Below are positions 8,899 through 16,606 of a stretch of DNA of 64,000 nucleotides, in pieces. The notes beneath the pieces are model-generated. The model saw only the letters and a program-made list of their open reading frames with translations. It made no database searches and was not told the DNA's origin. This stretch comes from Mycobacterium angelicum. GTDB lineage: Bacteria; Actinomycetota; Actinomycetes; Mycobacteriales; Mycobacteriaceae. The stretch lies in assembly GCF_002086155.1 (NCBI RefSeq), contig NZ_MVHE01000005.1, positions 62,001 to 126,000 on the forward strand, written 5' to 3'. Position numbers and translations under genes: made by a program. Every line of letters starts with the position of its first letter. Positions within the stretch are counted from its first letter, which is position 1.

Positions 8899-9237
8899 CT
8901 AGGCGGGGGCGAACAACGGTGCTCCGCCGGCGCCTTTCTCGGACCGGATAGCGACCGGCATTCCGCAAGCCACCGACTCTGGTTCGCAGCCAACGATATT
9001 GGCGGCCACCCGCAGCCCACTCTGCTCGCTGAGTTCGACCAGCGCGATGACATACGGCGTGGGCACGTCGGGGTTGTACGGGTGGTAGTTGACCGTGTAG
9101 GTGAATACGGTGCCGTGTCCGGACACCGGCCGTGCCATCAGCGCCGCCCCACAGTCGCGGCAGTCGCCGGTAGCGGGATGCACCCACCGCGCACACGCGG
9201 CGCAGTGCTCGATCAGCAGCTCGGCGGACACCAGCAA
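8899..9237 (-). CDS. DUF35 / Zn-ribbon OB-fold protein
   Basis: A 112-aa protein of the DUF35 (ChsH2/Acac-like) family. An N-terminal zinc ribbon has two CxxC pairs (CAAC near residue 12, CRDC near 26). An OB fold follows with the family stretch GHGTVFTYTVNYHP. These proteins partner thiolase-like or MaoC-like enzymes in acyl-CoA and steroid breakdown and bind CoA substrates. The divergent gene 46 bp away is just such a thiolase-like protein, so the two probably form a complex. The start is the ATG at 9237; the promoter region is shared with the thiolase-like gene. Confidence 0.85.
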   Translation of the reverse strand: MLVSAELLIEHCAACARWVHPATGDCRDCGAALMARPVSGHGTVFTYTVNYHPYNPDVPTPYVIALVELSEQSGLRVAANIVGCEPESVACGMPVAIRSEKGAGGAPLFAPA

Positions 9238-9240
9238 TAC

Positions 9241-9265
9241 AGTACACTCTATTAGTTCGGTGTAC
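9241..9265. promoter_or_regulatory. Inverted repeat GTACAC-N12-GTGTAC in divergent promoter
   Basis: GTACAC (9242-9247) and GTGTAC (9260-9265) form a perfect inverted repeat between the divergent DUF35 and thiolase-like genes. The left half lies in AGTACACTCT, which also precedes fadE22 at 6607. A GntR/FadR or TetR operator is plausible. Confidence 0.5.
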
Positions 9266-9282
9266 GCCTATGGACGGTGCAG

Positions 9283-10476
9283 ATGAGCTACTTCGAGAAA
9301 AGCGCGATCGTGTCCGGCATCGGTATTTCGCGAATCGGCCGCCGCACCGGCATCCCGGGGCTGGAGCTGACCATGCAGGCGGTGCGGGCCGCGATCGACG
9401 ACGCCGGCCTGTTGCCTGGCGACATCGACGGCATAGCCACCCTGGGTGACACTCTGCCCGCCGAGGTCACCGCAGAACTCCAGATCGACGCCGCCGACTG
9501 CGGATCCGGATTCGGCACCGGCGGCCTGCTGAGCCCGGTGATGTCGGCGTGCCGTGCCGTCGCCGAACGGCGCGCCCGGCACGTGGTGGTCTACCGGACC
9601 ATCCAAATGCTGGGCGGCACGGTGCCGGTCAAGCAGGACGAGAACGCGCCGGCCCCGCCGCTTGCGCGCATGTTCGAAACACCCGAGGGCGAACCGCGTC
9701 CCGCCGTCGGGGCAATGGATGACATCACCGACCTTGTTGCCGCACAGGCCTATTCCGCCGCGAATTGGCTGGCGCTGAACTGCCGTCGGCACATGGAACT
9801 GTATGGCACCAGCAAGGAGCAGCTGGGCTGGGTCGCGCTGAACGGGCGGCGTAACGCGGCCCTGAATCCCCTTGCGGTATACCGCGACCCGATGACGATG
9901 GCCGATTATCTGGGTGCCCGTCCGGTGTCGACACCGTTCGGGTTGCTGGATTGCGATGTGCCCATTGACGGTTCCATCGCGGTGGTGGTGTCGCACGCGG
10001 AGTATGCGACCGACTGCCCACACCGCGCGGTACGAGTCGAAGCGATCGGCGGGTCCGACGGCGCCGGCGGCTGGTTTCACCGCACGGACTATCCGAAGAT
10101 GGCGATGTCGGATGCCGCGGCGCAGATGTGGTCGCGCACCGAATACACCCCCGCCGACCTCGACATCGCGCAGTTGTACGACGGGTTCACGTTTCTCACC
10201 ATCGCCTGGCTGGAAGCCCTTGGCATATGTGGCGACGGCGAGGCCGGCCCGTTCGTCGAGGGCGGTGCGCGAATCGCCCGCGAGGGTGAGCTACCGCTGA
10301 ACACCTATGGCGGTCAGCTCTCGGCCGGGCGCATGCACGGGTATTGGGCGCTGCACGAAGGCTGCCTGCAGCTGCGCGGCGAGGCGGGGGAGCGGCAGGT
10401 GACCCAGCGCCCGGAGGTCGGCGTGGTGTCCGTCGGCGGTGGTCCGGTCGCAGGATGCCTGCTGCTCACGTGCTGA
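9283..10476 (+). CDS. Thiolase-like (lipid-transfer/SCP-x type) protein
   Basis: About 397 aa of the thiolase fold, nearest to the lipid-transfer (Ltp/SCP-x) group. It starts MSYFEKSAIVSGIGISRIGR and has the family segments AGLLPGDIDGIA, MTMADYLGARPVSTPFGLLDCDVPIDGS and NTYGGQLSAGRMHGYWALHEG. Such proteins usually act as heteromers with DUF35 partners in carbon-carbon cleavage (thiolysis or retro-aldol) of CoA intermediates. The DUF35 gene is divergent, 45 bp away. No strong ribosome site is visible; an alternative start lies two codons upstream at 9277. Its end is 7 bp before the double GntR regulator, so the two are probably co-transcribed. Confidence 0.85.
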   Translation: MSYFEKSAIVSGIGISRIGRRTGIPGLELTMQAVRAAIDDAGLLPGDIDGIATLGDTLPAEVTAELQIDAADCGSGFGTGGLLSPVMSACRAVAERRARHVVVYRTIQMLGGTVPVKQDENAPAPPLARMFETPEGEPRPAVGAMDDITDLVAAQAYSAANWLALNCRRHMELYGTSKEQLGWVALNGRRNAALNPLAVYRDPMTMADYLGARPVSTPFGLLDCDVPIDGSIAVVVSHAEYATDCPHRAVRVEAIGGSDGAGGWFHRTDYPKMAMSDAAAQMWSRTEYTPADLDIAQLYDGFTFLTIAWLEALGICGDGEAGPFVEGGARIAREGELPLNTYGGQLSAGRMHGYWALHEGCLQLRGEAGERQVTQRPEVGVVSVGGGPVAGCLLLTC

Positions 10477-10483
10477 CGCGCCG

Positions 10484-11911
10484 ATGAGCACGGACAAACG
10501 TGCGGCAAAGATCGCCCGCCGCATCGAGGCGGACATCGTGCGGCGCGGCTGGCCGATCGGAACCTCGCTGGGCACCGAACCCGCTCTGCAACAACGTTAT
10601 TCGGTGAGTCGATCGGTCCTGCGCGAGGCCATTCGTCTCGTCGAGCACCATCAGGTCGCCCGGATGCGCCGGGGACCCAACGGCGGATTGTTCGTCTGCG
10701 AGCCCGATGCCGGTCCGGCGACCCGCGCGGTCGTTATCTATCTGGAATACCTGGGCACCACCCTGGACGACCTGCTCAACGCGCGTCTGGTGCTCGAGCC
10801 GTTGGCAGCTTCCCTTGCCGCACAACACATCGACGAAGCCGGCATTGACCGGCTGCGCGCGGTGTTGCACGCCGAACGGCAGTGGAAACCGGGCCTGCCG
10901 GCACTGCGCGACGAGTTTCACCTCACGCTCGCCGGGCAGTCGAAAAACCCGGTGCTGGCGCTGTTCATCGACGTCTTGATGAGGCTCACCAAGCGATACG
11001 TGCGCAAGTCGCGAACCGCCTCGGCAGACGAGGCCATCGAGGCCGTCGACCATATGCGCGACGACCACGCCGAGATCGTCGCCGCCGTCACCGCCGGCGA
11101 CACCGCGCGCGCCAAGACACTCACCGAGCGACATGTCGAAGCAGTCACCGTCTGGCTGCAGCGCCACCAGCGCGGCGACCAAGCGGGGCGGCTGCCGCGC
11201 CGGCTGCGGCGGCCCGACATCGAGGCACCGCAAGGCAAACTCGCCGAGGTGCTGGCGGCCACGATCGGCGACGATATCGCCGCCGACGGCTGGCAGGTGG
11301 GCTCGGTCTTCGGCACTGAAACCGCACTGCTGCAGCGCTATGGGGTGAGCCGCTCGGTGCTGCGGGAAGCGGTGCGGCTACTCGAATATCACGCGGTCGC
11401 CCAGATGCGTCGGGGGCCCGGCGGCGGGCTGATCGTCGCGACGCCGAAGGCGCAGGCCAGCATCGACACCATTGCCCTGTATCTGCAATATCGCAAGCCG
11501 AGCCGCGAAGACCTGCGCTGTGTCCGCGATGCAATCGAGATCGACAACGTTGCGAAAGTAGTCAAACGCCGCACCGACCCTGAGGTCGCGGCCTTCCTCC
11601 ATTCGAATAGGCCCGCACTCGACACCGCTACAGACGACGTCCGCACCGCCGCGGTCGAGGAATTTCGCTTCCACGTCGGGCTGGCGGAATTGGCCGGCAA
11701 TGCGCTGCTCGACCTTTTCTTGCGGATAATTGTCGAGCTGTTTCGCCGGCACTGGTCCAGCACCGGGCAAGATTTGCCGACCTGGTCCGACGTCGTCGCT
11801 GTGGAGCACGCTCACCTGCGGATTCTCGAGGCGATCGGCCGTGGCGACGACAGTTTGGCCCGCTACCGCATCCGTCGTCATCTTGACGCCGCCGCATCCT
11901 GGTGGCTGTGA
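10484..11911 (+). CDS. Duplicated GntR/FadR-family regulator
   Basis: 475 aa made of two copies of a FadR-type GntR regulator. Helix-turn-helix one is near residues 35-65 (YSVSRSVLREAIRLVEHHQVARMRRGPNG), followed by an all-helical FCD ligand domain. Helix-turn-helix two is near 283-310 (YGVSRSVLREAVRL), followed by a second FCD domain. The same arrangement occurs in M. tuberculosis Rv3060c. Each half would normally dimerise, so this fusion may form its dimer within one chain. FCD domains bind acids or acyl-CoA. Given its place behind fadE22 and the thiolase-like gene, it probably controls them, perhaps through the GTACAC elements. That link is inference. Confidence 0.9.
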   Translation: MSTDKRAAKIARRIEADIVRRGWPIGTSLGTEPALQQRYSVSRSVLREAIRLVEHHQVARMRRGPNGGLFVCEPDAGPATRAVVIYLEYLGTTLDDLLNARLVLEPLAASLAAQHIDEAGIDRLRAVLHAERQWKPGLPALRDEFHLTLAGQSKNPVLALFIDVLMRLTKRYVRKSRTASADEAIEAVDHMRDDHAEIVAAVTAGDTARAKTLTERHVEAVTVWLQRHQRGDQAGRLPRRLRRPDIEAPQGKLAEVLAATIGDDIAADGWQVGSVFGTETALLQRYGVSRSVLREAVRLLEYHAVAQMRRGPGGGLIVATPKAQASIDTIALYLQYRKPSREDLRCVRDAIEIDNVAKVVKRRTDPEVAAFLHSNRPALDTATDDVRTAAVEEFRFHVGLAELAGNALLDLFLRIIVELFRRHWSSTGQDLPTWSDVVAVEHAHLRILEAIGRGDDSLARYRIRRHLDAAASWWL

Positions 11912-12032
11912 AATTGTGATCCACCCGAATTGCGGCGGCGCGCATGGCTAACGCGCGACGTGGGTATGTAGATACGCAAGTGCTTGGCCGATCCAGCAGG
12001 GGGTCGGCACATCGACGTAGCGGGGGCGTTAG

Positions 12033-12992
12033 ATGACCACGATCACCGAGACGGAGCAACGTGGCTTCGTCCACTCGGCGCTGTTCTATCACTCCCAACG
12101 CGAGTATCTGGACTTCGTCGTGCGGTTCGTTGCCGACGGCTTCGCCGTGGACGAGCCGGTCCTGGTTGCCGTGCCCGGCGAGCGGCTGGCCCTGCTTCGT
12201 CCGGAGCTGAATGCAGCGCGCGCTGGGTCTACGGCGGAGCTGCGGATTGTCGATATCAGCGAGGCAGCTCGCAATCCGAGCCGATTTCTGGCGATGGAAA
12301 GCGCATTTGCCGCCAAATACGGCGATCAGCGGGTGCGAATCGTCAGCCAGCTAGTGTGGCCAGGACGTAGCGCCGACGAATGTCTGGCCTGCGTCCAGCA
12401 CGAGGCGTTGATCAACGGAGCCTTCGAAAATCAGAACGTAATCGGGTTGTGCCTCTATGACGCTGAGCGGTTAGACGAAGAGGTACTGGCCGAGGCCCGC
12501 AGGACGCACCCCTTGTTGTGGAAGTGCGGCGCGGCGTATCACAGCGCCGAGTATGCGCCGCAGGACGCGTTGGCGCGCTGCAACCGGCCTTTGCCGCCGA
12601 ATCCGGGAGCCGTCACCTACACCGTGCGCAAGAGCACAGACCTGCGGCCCGCCCGGTCCTTCGCCGTCGACTACGCCGGCTGGGTCGGGCTGTCACAAGA
12701 CGGCATAGACGACTTGCAGATGATTGCCACCGAGTTGGCCACCAACAGCCTGCAGTACACCGGCGGGGCGTGTCAGTTGGCCTTTTGGCGCCACGACGAT
12801 CACCTGGTCTGCGAGGCCCGCGACCAGGGACGGCTCGACAATCCGCTGGTGGGTCGGCAGGACCCGGGCCCCAGTGGCACGGCAAGTCGCGGCTTGTTCC
12901 TGGTCAACGCCATGGCCGACTTGGTGCGTACCCACACCACGGCAAACGGAACGACGATCCAGGCCTACCTTCGGCTGAGCCCGTCGCGCTAG
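12033..12992 (+). CDS. MEDS-domain sensor with HATPase anti-sigma-type kinase domain
   Basis: 319 aa in two parts. Residues about 12-175 form a MEDS domain (the DcmR-type sensory domain), with SALFYHSQREYLDFVVRFVADG near the start. Residues about 200-316 are a GHKL ATPase of the RsbW kind, with the N-box stretch MIATELATNSLQYTGG and the G-box ARDQGRLDNP and GTASRGLFLVNAM. Such proteins sense a signal through MEDS and act as anti-sigma factors or serine kinases on STAS partners. Two STAS genes lie 48 kb away in this window, but no direct link is shown. It stands alone after the GntR gene. No matching sigma factor is adjacent. Confidence 0.85.
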   Translation: MTTITETEQRGFVHSALFYHSQREYLDFVVRFVADGFAVDEPVLVAVPGERLALLRPELNAARAGSTAELRIVDISEAARNPSRFLAMESAFAAKYGDQRVRIVSQLVWPGRSADECLACVQHEALINGAFENQNVIGLCLYDAERLDEEVLAEARRTHPLLWKCGAAYHSAEYAPQDALARCNRPLPPNPGAVTYTVRKSTDLRPARSFAVDYAGWVGLSQDGIDDLQMIATELATNSLQYTGGACQLAFWRHDDHLVCEARDQGRLDNPLVGRQDPGPSGTASRGLFLVNAMADLVRTHTTANGTTIQAYLRLSPSR

Positions 12993-13021
12993 GGCACGGT
13001 GGGAGCCGGGCCGGCTGCCGG

Positions 13022-13174
13022 CTAGCTCGGCACTTCCGGTTGTGCCGGAACCACTGGCACTCTTTCCACCGGTGCCGGGGAGTTGAGGTTGTCCTTGCAG
13101 CCGGCGGCCGCTAGCCCGTACACAGCGAACAACAAAGCCGCGATCAGAGTGAAGAACTTGCTCCTCGCCCTCAT
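13022..13174 (-). CDS. Small lipoprotein, copy 1
   Basis: A 50-aa product beginning MRARSKFF, with a hydrophobic stretch and a lipobox AAAGC at C26. A short polar tail rich in proline and valine follows (VERVPVVPAQPEVPS). It should be exported and lipid-anchored on the outer side of the membrane. A ribosome site (GAAAGG) lies before the ATG at 13174. Its leader and first codons resemble those of the neighbour at 13315-13464 (GCGAGAAAGGC, then an ATG followed by GGGCGAGGA), so the two arose by duplication. Function unknown. A much longer in-frame reading from 13537 is rejected because it runs through the sister gene's region. Confidence 0.65.
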   Translation of the reverse strand: MRARSKFFTLIAALLFAVYGLAAAGCKDNLNSPAPVERVPVVPAQPEVPS

Positions 13175-13314
13175 ATTTGGTGCCTTTCTCGCGTTGCCGA
13201 ATTTTGTCGAGCCGCCGGGGACCGGCCGAGAGTTCGGCCACCCGATGCGCTTGGTGCGCAGTGGTCCCCGGCGGACTCGCCCCCGACGTTTGTGGGCTGA
13301 GTGCCGGCGTGCGC

Positions 13315-13464
13315 TCAGCCGCTGGTGCCGACCCCGCCGTTCACGGTGGACGACGCGCCGCCTTCGGCTGCGCAGCCCGCCGACAGCAACGCGAATGTCG
13401 CAGCCAGCACTGCTACGACCGTCCGAAGCACCTGCATTTTTTTGCTGGTTTTCCTCGCCCCCAT
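13315..13464 (-). CDS. Small lipoprotein, copy 2
   Basis: A 49-aa product starting MGARKTSKKMQVL, with a hydrophobic core and lipobox LLSAGC (C31). A short glycine/serine-rich tail follows (GGASSTVNGGVG). Predicted to be a tiny lipid-anchored envelope protein. Its leader carries the same GCGAGAAAGGC as copy 1, 290 bp downstream on the same strand, but the mature tails differ completely. Function unknown. An ATG 16 codons upstream is possible but would put charged residues before the signal peptide. Confidence 0.62.
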   Translation of the reverse strand: MGARKTSKKMQVLRTVVAVLAATFALLSAGCAAEGGASSTVNGGVGTSG

Positions 13465-13688
13465 AGATCGCGCCTTTCTCGCTTGACCACACCAATAACC
13501 GGTGATTACCACCGTCTTCGGATGTTATCGCCGTCACACCTTGCGATGAGCCGTTTTCGCACTAAAAGGGGCGCTTCATCAGCGGGCGGAGGGTCCCCAG
13601 CAGCCCGCAGGTCAAAAGCGGAAAAGGAACTTGCGTGGCCGAAGCGCGGGGTCTAATGTCACCGCTCGTGCGTCTTGTCAAGCGTGCC

Positions 13689-13756
13689 GTAGTAGCCAGC
13701 ACCCGCAGCGGGGTCTGATCCAGACCGACCCCCCGCTGTGGGTCGGAAGCTACTAC
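13689..13756 (+). ncRNA. Large stem-loop in leader of the LeuA-like gene
   Basis: Outer arms GTAGTAGC (13689-13696) and GCTACTAC (13749-13756) pair perfectly. Inside them ACCCGCAGCGGGG (13701-13713) pairs with the CCCCGCTGTGGGT stretch ending at 13743, with one G-U wobble. Together this is a stem of more than 20 bp ending 36 bp before the ATG at 13793. No U-run follows, so it is not a plain terminator. It could be an attenuator, a leader riboregulator or the end of a lost mobile element. The rest of 13465-13792 shows nothing else I can name. Confidence 0.5.
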
Positions 13757-13792
13757 CGTCGGTCGCCTTGCTGACCAGAGAAGACCGACGCA

Positions 13793-14290
13793 ATGACATC
13801 TCCGTTCCAAGATTCCTGCCCGACTGCCGCCGCCGCCACGTGGTTCGGCGGCCACTTCGGCTGCCCATTGCCGCGCGGGCTACGCGAACAAGCCGGCGCC
13901 ATGTCGTGGGAGAACTTCGCGGCGACCTATGCCCCCAACAGCGGTCCGCTTCGGCTGGGGCACTGGGCGTGCACCGATACCGCGCGGCCGGCCGGCCGGA
14001 TCGGGCCGCAGGTTCGCAACTTCCGTGCGATGATCGCCGACGGCGATCGCATCAGCACATCGAACGCCGCCGCCAGCGGACCGGTCGCGGCGCTCACCGC
14101 GATGCTGCATGAGCGCGGGATCTCGGTGGAAACACTGCGGTTTCACCAGATGAGATCGACGGAATACACCGCCACCTTCGTCTGCGGTACCAATGGCATT
14201 CGCTCGGAATGGGCAATGGGCTGGGCCGATGACCCTACTCAATCCGCCCTGCGTGCGGTGATCGCGTGCGCAAACCGGCTGATCGCCTGA
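13793..14290 (+). CDS. LeuA allosteric-domain-like protein (isopropylmalate synthase fragment)
   Basis: 165 aa. The C-terminal part (about 60-165) resembles the regulatory dimer domain of 2-isopropylmalate synthase (GPVAALTAMLHERGISVETLRFHQ, then a WAMGWADDPTQSALRAVIACANRL end), while the TIM-barrel catalytic domain is absent. It cannot make isopropylmalate. It may bind leucine or associate with LeuA, or it may be a stand-alone ligand-binding domain. Short LeuA-like proteins of this size are annotated in other mycobacteria, so it is probably not fresh decay. A striking hairpin precedes it, and it converges on cyp136, with 13 bp between the stops. Confidence 0.6.
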   Translation: MTSPFQDSCPTAAAATWFGGHFGCPLPRGLREQAGAMSWENFAATYAPNSGPLRLGHWACTDTARPAGRIGPQVRNFRAMIADGDRISTSNAAASGPVAALTAMLHERGISVETLRFHQMRSTEYTATFVCGTNGIRSEWAMGWADDPTQSALRAVIACANRLIA

Positions 14291-14303
14291 GTTCTCGGCG
14301 CAG

Positions 14304-15782
14304 CTACAGCGGCCGCAAAACGATCGGCATGCCGTCCATGGGCACCGGCATGCCGCCGTAGTCCCAGCGCGGGTGGTAGTCGGGTGCGGGCAGTTCCAGG
14401 CGGTAGCGGCGCAGCAGCCGGTGCATGATCGTTTTGACCTCCAGCTGCCCGAATACCATGCCGATGCACTTGTGTGCCCCGCCGCCGAACGGGGTGAACG
14501 CATAGCGGTGGCGCTTATGTTCGTTGCGGGGCTCGGTGAATCGCTCTGGGTCGAATGTCATTGGGTCGGTCCAGAATTCGGGCAGGCGATGGTTGAGCCC
14601 GGGGTAGGCGATCACGTTGGTGCCCTCGGGTATGTAGTAGCCCAACAACTCGGTGTCGCGCACGGTTTGGCGCATGGCCCACTGCACCGGGGTGACGAGC
14701 CGGATCGATTCGTTGAGCACCAAGTCGAGCGATTCGAGCTTTTCCAGCGACTCGATGTCCAGGGGTCCGTCGCCGAGCCGGGCCGATTCGTCGCGGCAGC
14801 GCTCCTGCCATTCCGGGTGGGCGGCCAGCTGGTAGGTCATGGTCGTGGCCGTCGACGTGGAGGTGTCGTGGGCGGCCATCATTACGAAGATCATGTGGTT
14901 GACGATGTCGTCGTCGGAGAAGCGGTTGCCGTCCTCGTCCTCGGTGTGACACAGCACGGTCAGCAGGTCGTTGCCCTCTTTGCCGCGGCGTTCTTTGACG
15001 CGTTCCTGGAAGTAGCTCTCCAGCAGGTGCCGAGCTTTGAGCCCGCGCCACCAGGTGAACGGGGGCACGCTGGTGCGAATGATTGCGTTGCCGGCGCGCG
15101 TGGTGGTGGTGAAGGCCTTGTTGACCTTGGTGACCAGTTCGTGGTCGGTGCCGGGTTGGTGGCCCATGAACACCATCGAGGCGATGTCGAGGGTGAGCTC
15201 TTTCATTGCCGGGTACAGCAGGAAGCGGGCGTCGTTGGTCACCCAGTCGTTAGCCGTCACCAGCGAGACGACGTGGTCGATGTGTTCGACGTAGCCGGCC
15301 AGCCGGGTCCGGACGAAGGCCTCTTGCATGATGCGCCGGTGAAACATGTGTTCTTCGAAATCCAGCAGCATCAGTCCGCGGTGGAAGAAGGGTCCGATCA
15401 CCGGCACCCAGCCCTGTTGTGAGTAGTCCTTGTTGCGGTTGGAGTAGAGCGCCTGCGCGGCGTCGGGGCCCAGCGCTACGACGGACGGCAGAATTGGCGA
15501 GTCCGCGAAGAGGATCGGCCCCTTGGTTTCGTAGAGAAACATCAGGTAGTCCGGGCCGCCGCGCAGCATTTCGATGAAGTGACCCAAGATCGGCAGACCG
15601 GCGTCGCCGAGAACCGGCTTGAGGTCGCTGCCCGGGGGCGGGTCGGCCAGCGTCGTTTCCGGGAACTGGGTGTGGCGCAGCGTGTGTTCGACGAATCCCA
15701 TGCCCGGGAAGTTGTTGAACGATGGCGTGAGCCGGCGCCTGGCTTGGTCAAGTAGGTACGCCGGGGTGCTGATCGTCGCCAT
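14304..15782 (-). CDS. cyp136: Cytochrome P450 CYP136
   Basis: 492 aa, the same length as M. tuberculosis CYP136 (Rv3059). The I-helix has AAHDTST, the K-helix is NESIR, and the haem-binding loop FTPFGGGAHKCIGMVFG carries the proximal cysteine. The N-terminus has no clear membrane anchor. P450s use O2 and two electrons from a ferredoxin partner to hydroxylate; the substrate is unknown. The start is the ATG at 15782, preceded by AAAGGAG. A longer reading to 15962 is rejected because it crosses the divergent promoter. It is divergent from a TetR regulator, and a TTGAC-N4-GTCAA inverted repeat lies between them. Confidence 0.93.
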   Translation of the reverse strand: MATISTPAYLLDQARRRLTPSFNNFPGMGFVEHTLRHTQFPETTLADPPPGSDLKPVLGDAGLPILGHFIEMLRGGPDYLMFLYETKGPILFADSPILPSVVALGPDAAQALYSNRNKDYSQQGWVPVIGPFFHRGLMLLDFEEHMFHRRIMQEAFVRTRLAGYVEHIDHVVSLVTANDWVTNDARFLLYPAMKELTLDIASMVFMGHQPGTDHELVTKVNKAFTTTTRAGNAIIRTSVPPFTWWRGLKARHLLESYFQERVKERRGKEGNDLLTVLCHTEDEDGNRFSDDDIVNHMIFVMMAAHDTSTSTATTMTYQLAAHPEWQERCRDESARLGDGPLDIESLEKLESLDLVLNESIRLVTPVQWAMRQTVRDTELLGYYIPEGTNVIAYPGLNHRLPEFWTDPMTFDPERFTEPRNEHKRHRYAFTPFGGGAHKCIGMVFGQLEVKTIMHRLLRRYRLELPAPDYHPRWDYGGMPVPMDGMPIVLRPL

Positions 15783-15834
15783 TGACGCTCCTTTGGCAAT
15801 TATGGCAGCCGTCACATGCAGTCTTGAGATGTTT

Positions 15835-15848
15835 TTGACGCCTGTCAA
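15835..15848. promoter_or_regulatory. Inverted repeat TTGAC-GCCT-GTCAA, candidate TetR operator
   Basis: TTGAC (15835-15839) and GTCAA (15844-15848) form a perfect short inverted repeat between divergent cyp136 and its TetR gene, the usual place for an operator controlling both. Confidence 0.4.
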
Positions 15849-15903
15849 GTTTGCTTTTGCCATGCTGTGGTGCAAGGTCTTTAGGGTGAGTACCCCGCAT
15901 GAT

Positions 15904-16548
15904 ATGCGTGAAGCCACCGCGCCCGACCAGTCAGCGCCGGCCACCACACGGCGCGGTGACAAGCAGCGTCAGGCGATCCTGCGCGCGGTGCGTGAACTGC
16001 TGCAGGAGAAGCCGTTCTCGGAGTTGTCGGTCAGCACGATCAGCCTTCGGGCCGGAGTCGCGCGATCGGGCTTCTACTTCTATTTCGATTCCAAGTACTC
16101 AGTACTCGCCCAGATCCTGGCCGAGGCCGCTGAGGAACTCGAGGAGCTCACCCAGTACTTCGCGCCCCGCCAGCCGGGCGAGTCGCCCGAGGAGTTTGCC
16201 AAGCGCATGGTGGGCAGTGCGGTCGCGGTATATGCGAACAATGACCCGGTGATGACGGCCTGCAATGTCGCCCGTCACAGCGATGTGGAGATACGCGATC
16301 TACTCGATCAGCAGTTTGAGATTGTGCTGCGCGAGATCGTCGGCGTGGTCGAGGCCGAGATGAAGGCGGGGACCGCGCGCCCGATCAGCGCGGATCTGCC
16401 GACGCTGATCCGCACCCTGGCGGCGACCACCGCGCTGATGCTGACCGGTGACCCGCTTTTCGCCGGCCGCGACGATGACGTGCAGCGCCGGGTACGGGTG
16501 CTCGAACAGCTGTGGCTCACCGCGTTGTGGGGCGGCACCGGCCACTAG
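15904..16548 (+). CDS. TetR-family regulator (Rv3058c type)
   Basis: About 214 aa. The N-terminal TetR helix-turn-helix is seen as FSELSVSTISLRAGVARSGFYFYFDSKY (about 40-68), followed by an all-helical ligand domain. It is divergent from cyp136 and probably represses it; the ligand may be the P450 substrate. No ribosome site is clear before the chosen ATG, and a GTG at 15886 is an alternative, so the transcript may start at or close to the start codon. The SDR gene starts 58 bp downstream on the same strand. Confidence 0.88.
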   Translation: MREATAPDQSAPATTRRGDKQRQAILRAVRELLQEKPFSELSVSTISLRAGVARSGFYFYFDSKYSVLAQILAEAAEELEELTQYFAPRQPGESPEEFAKRMVGSAVAVYANNDPVMTACNVARHSDVEIRDLLDQQFEIVLREIVGVVEAEMKAGTARPISADLPTLIRTLAATTALMLTGDPLFAGRDDDVQRRVRVLEQLWLTALWGGTGH

Positions 16549-16606
16549 CGCAGGTTGCGTCTGAGGGCCAAATCGGCCCGTTGTTGCCGCCGGTATCGTC
16601 ACGAGC

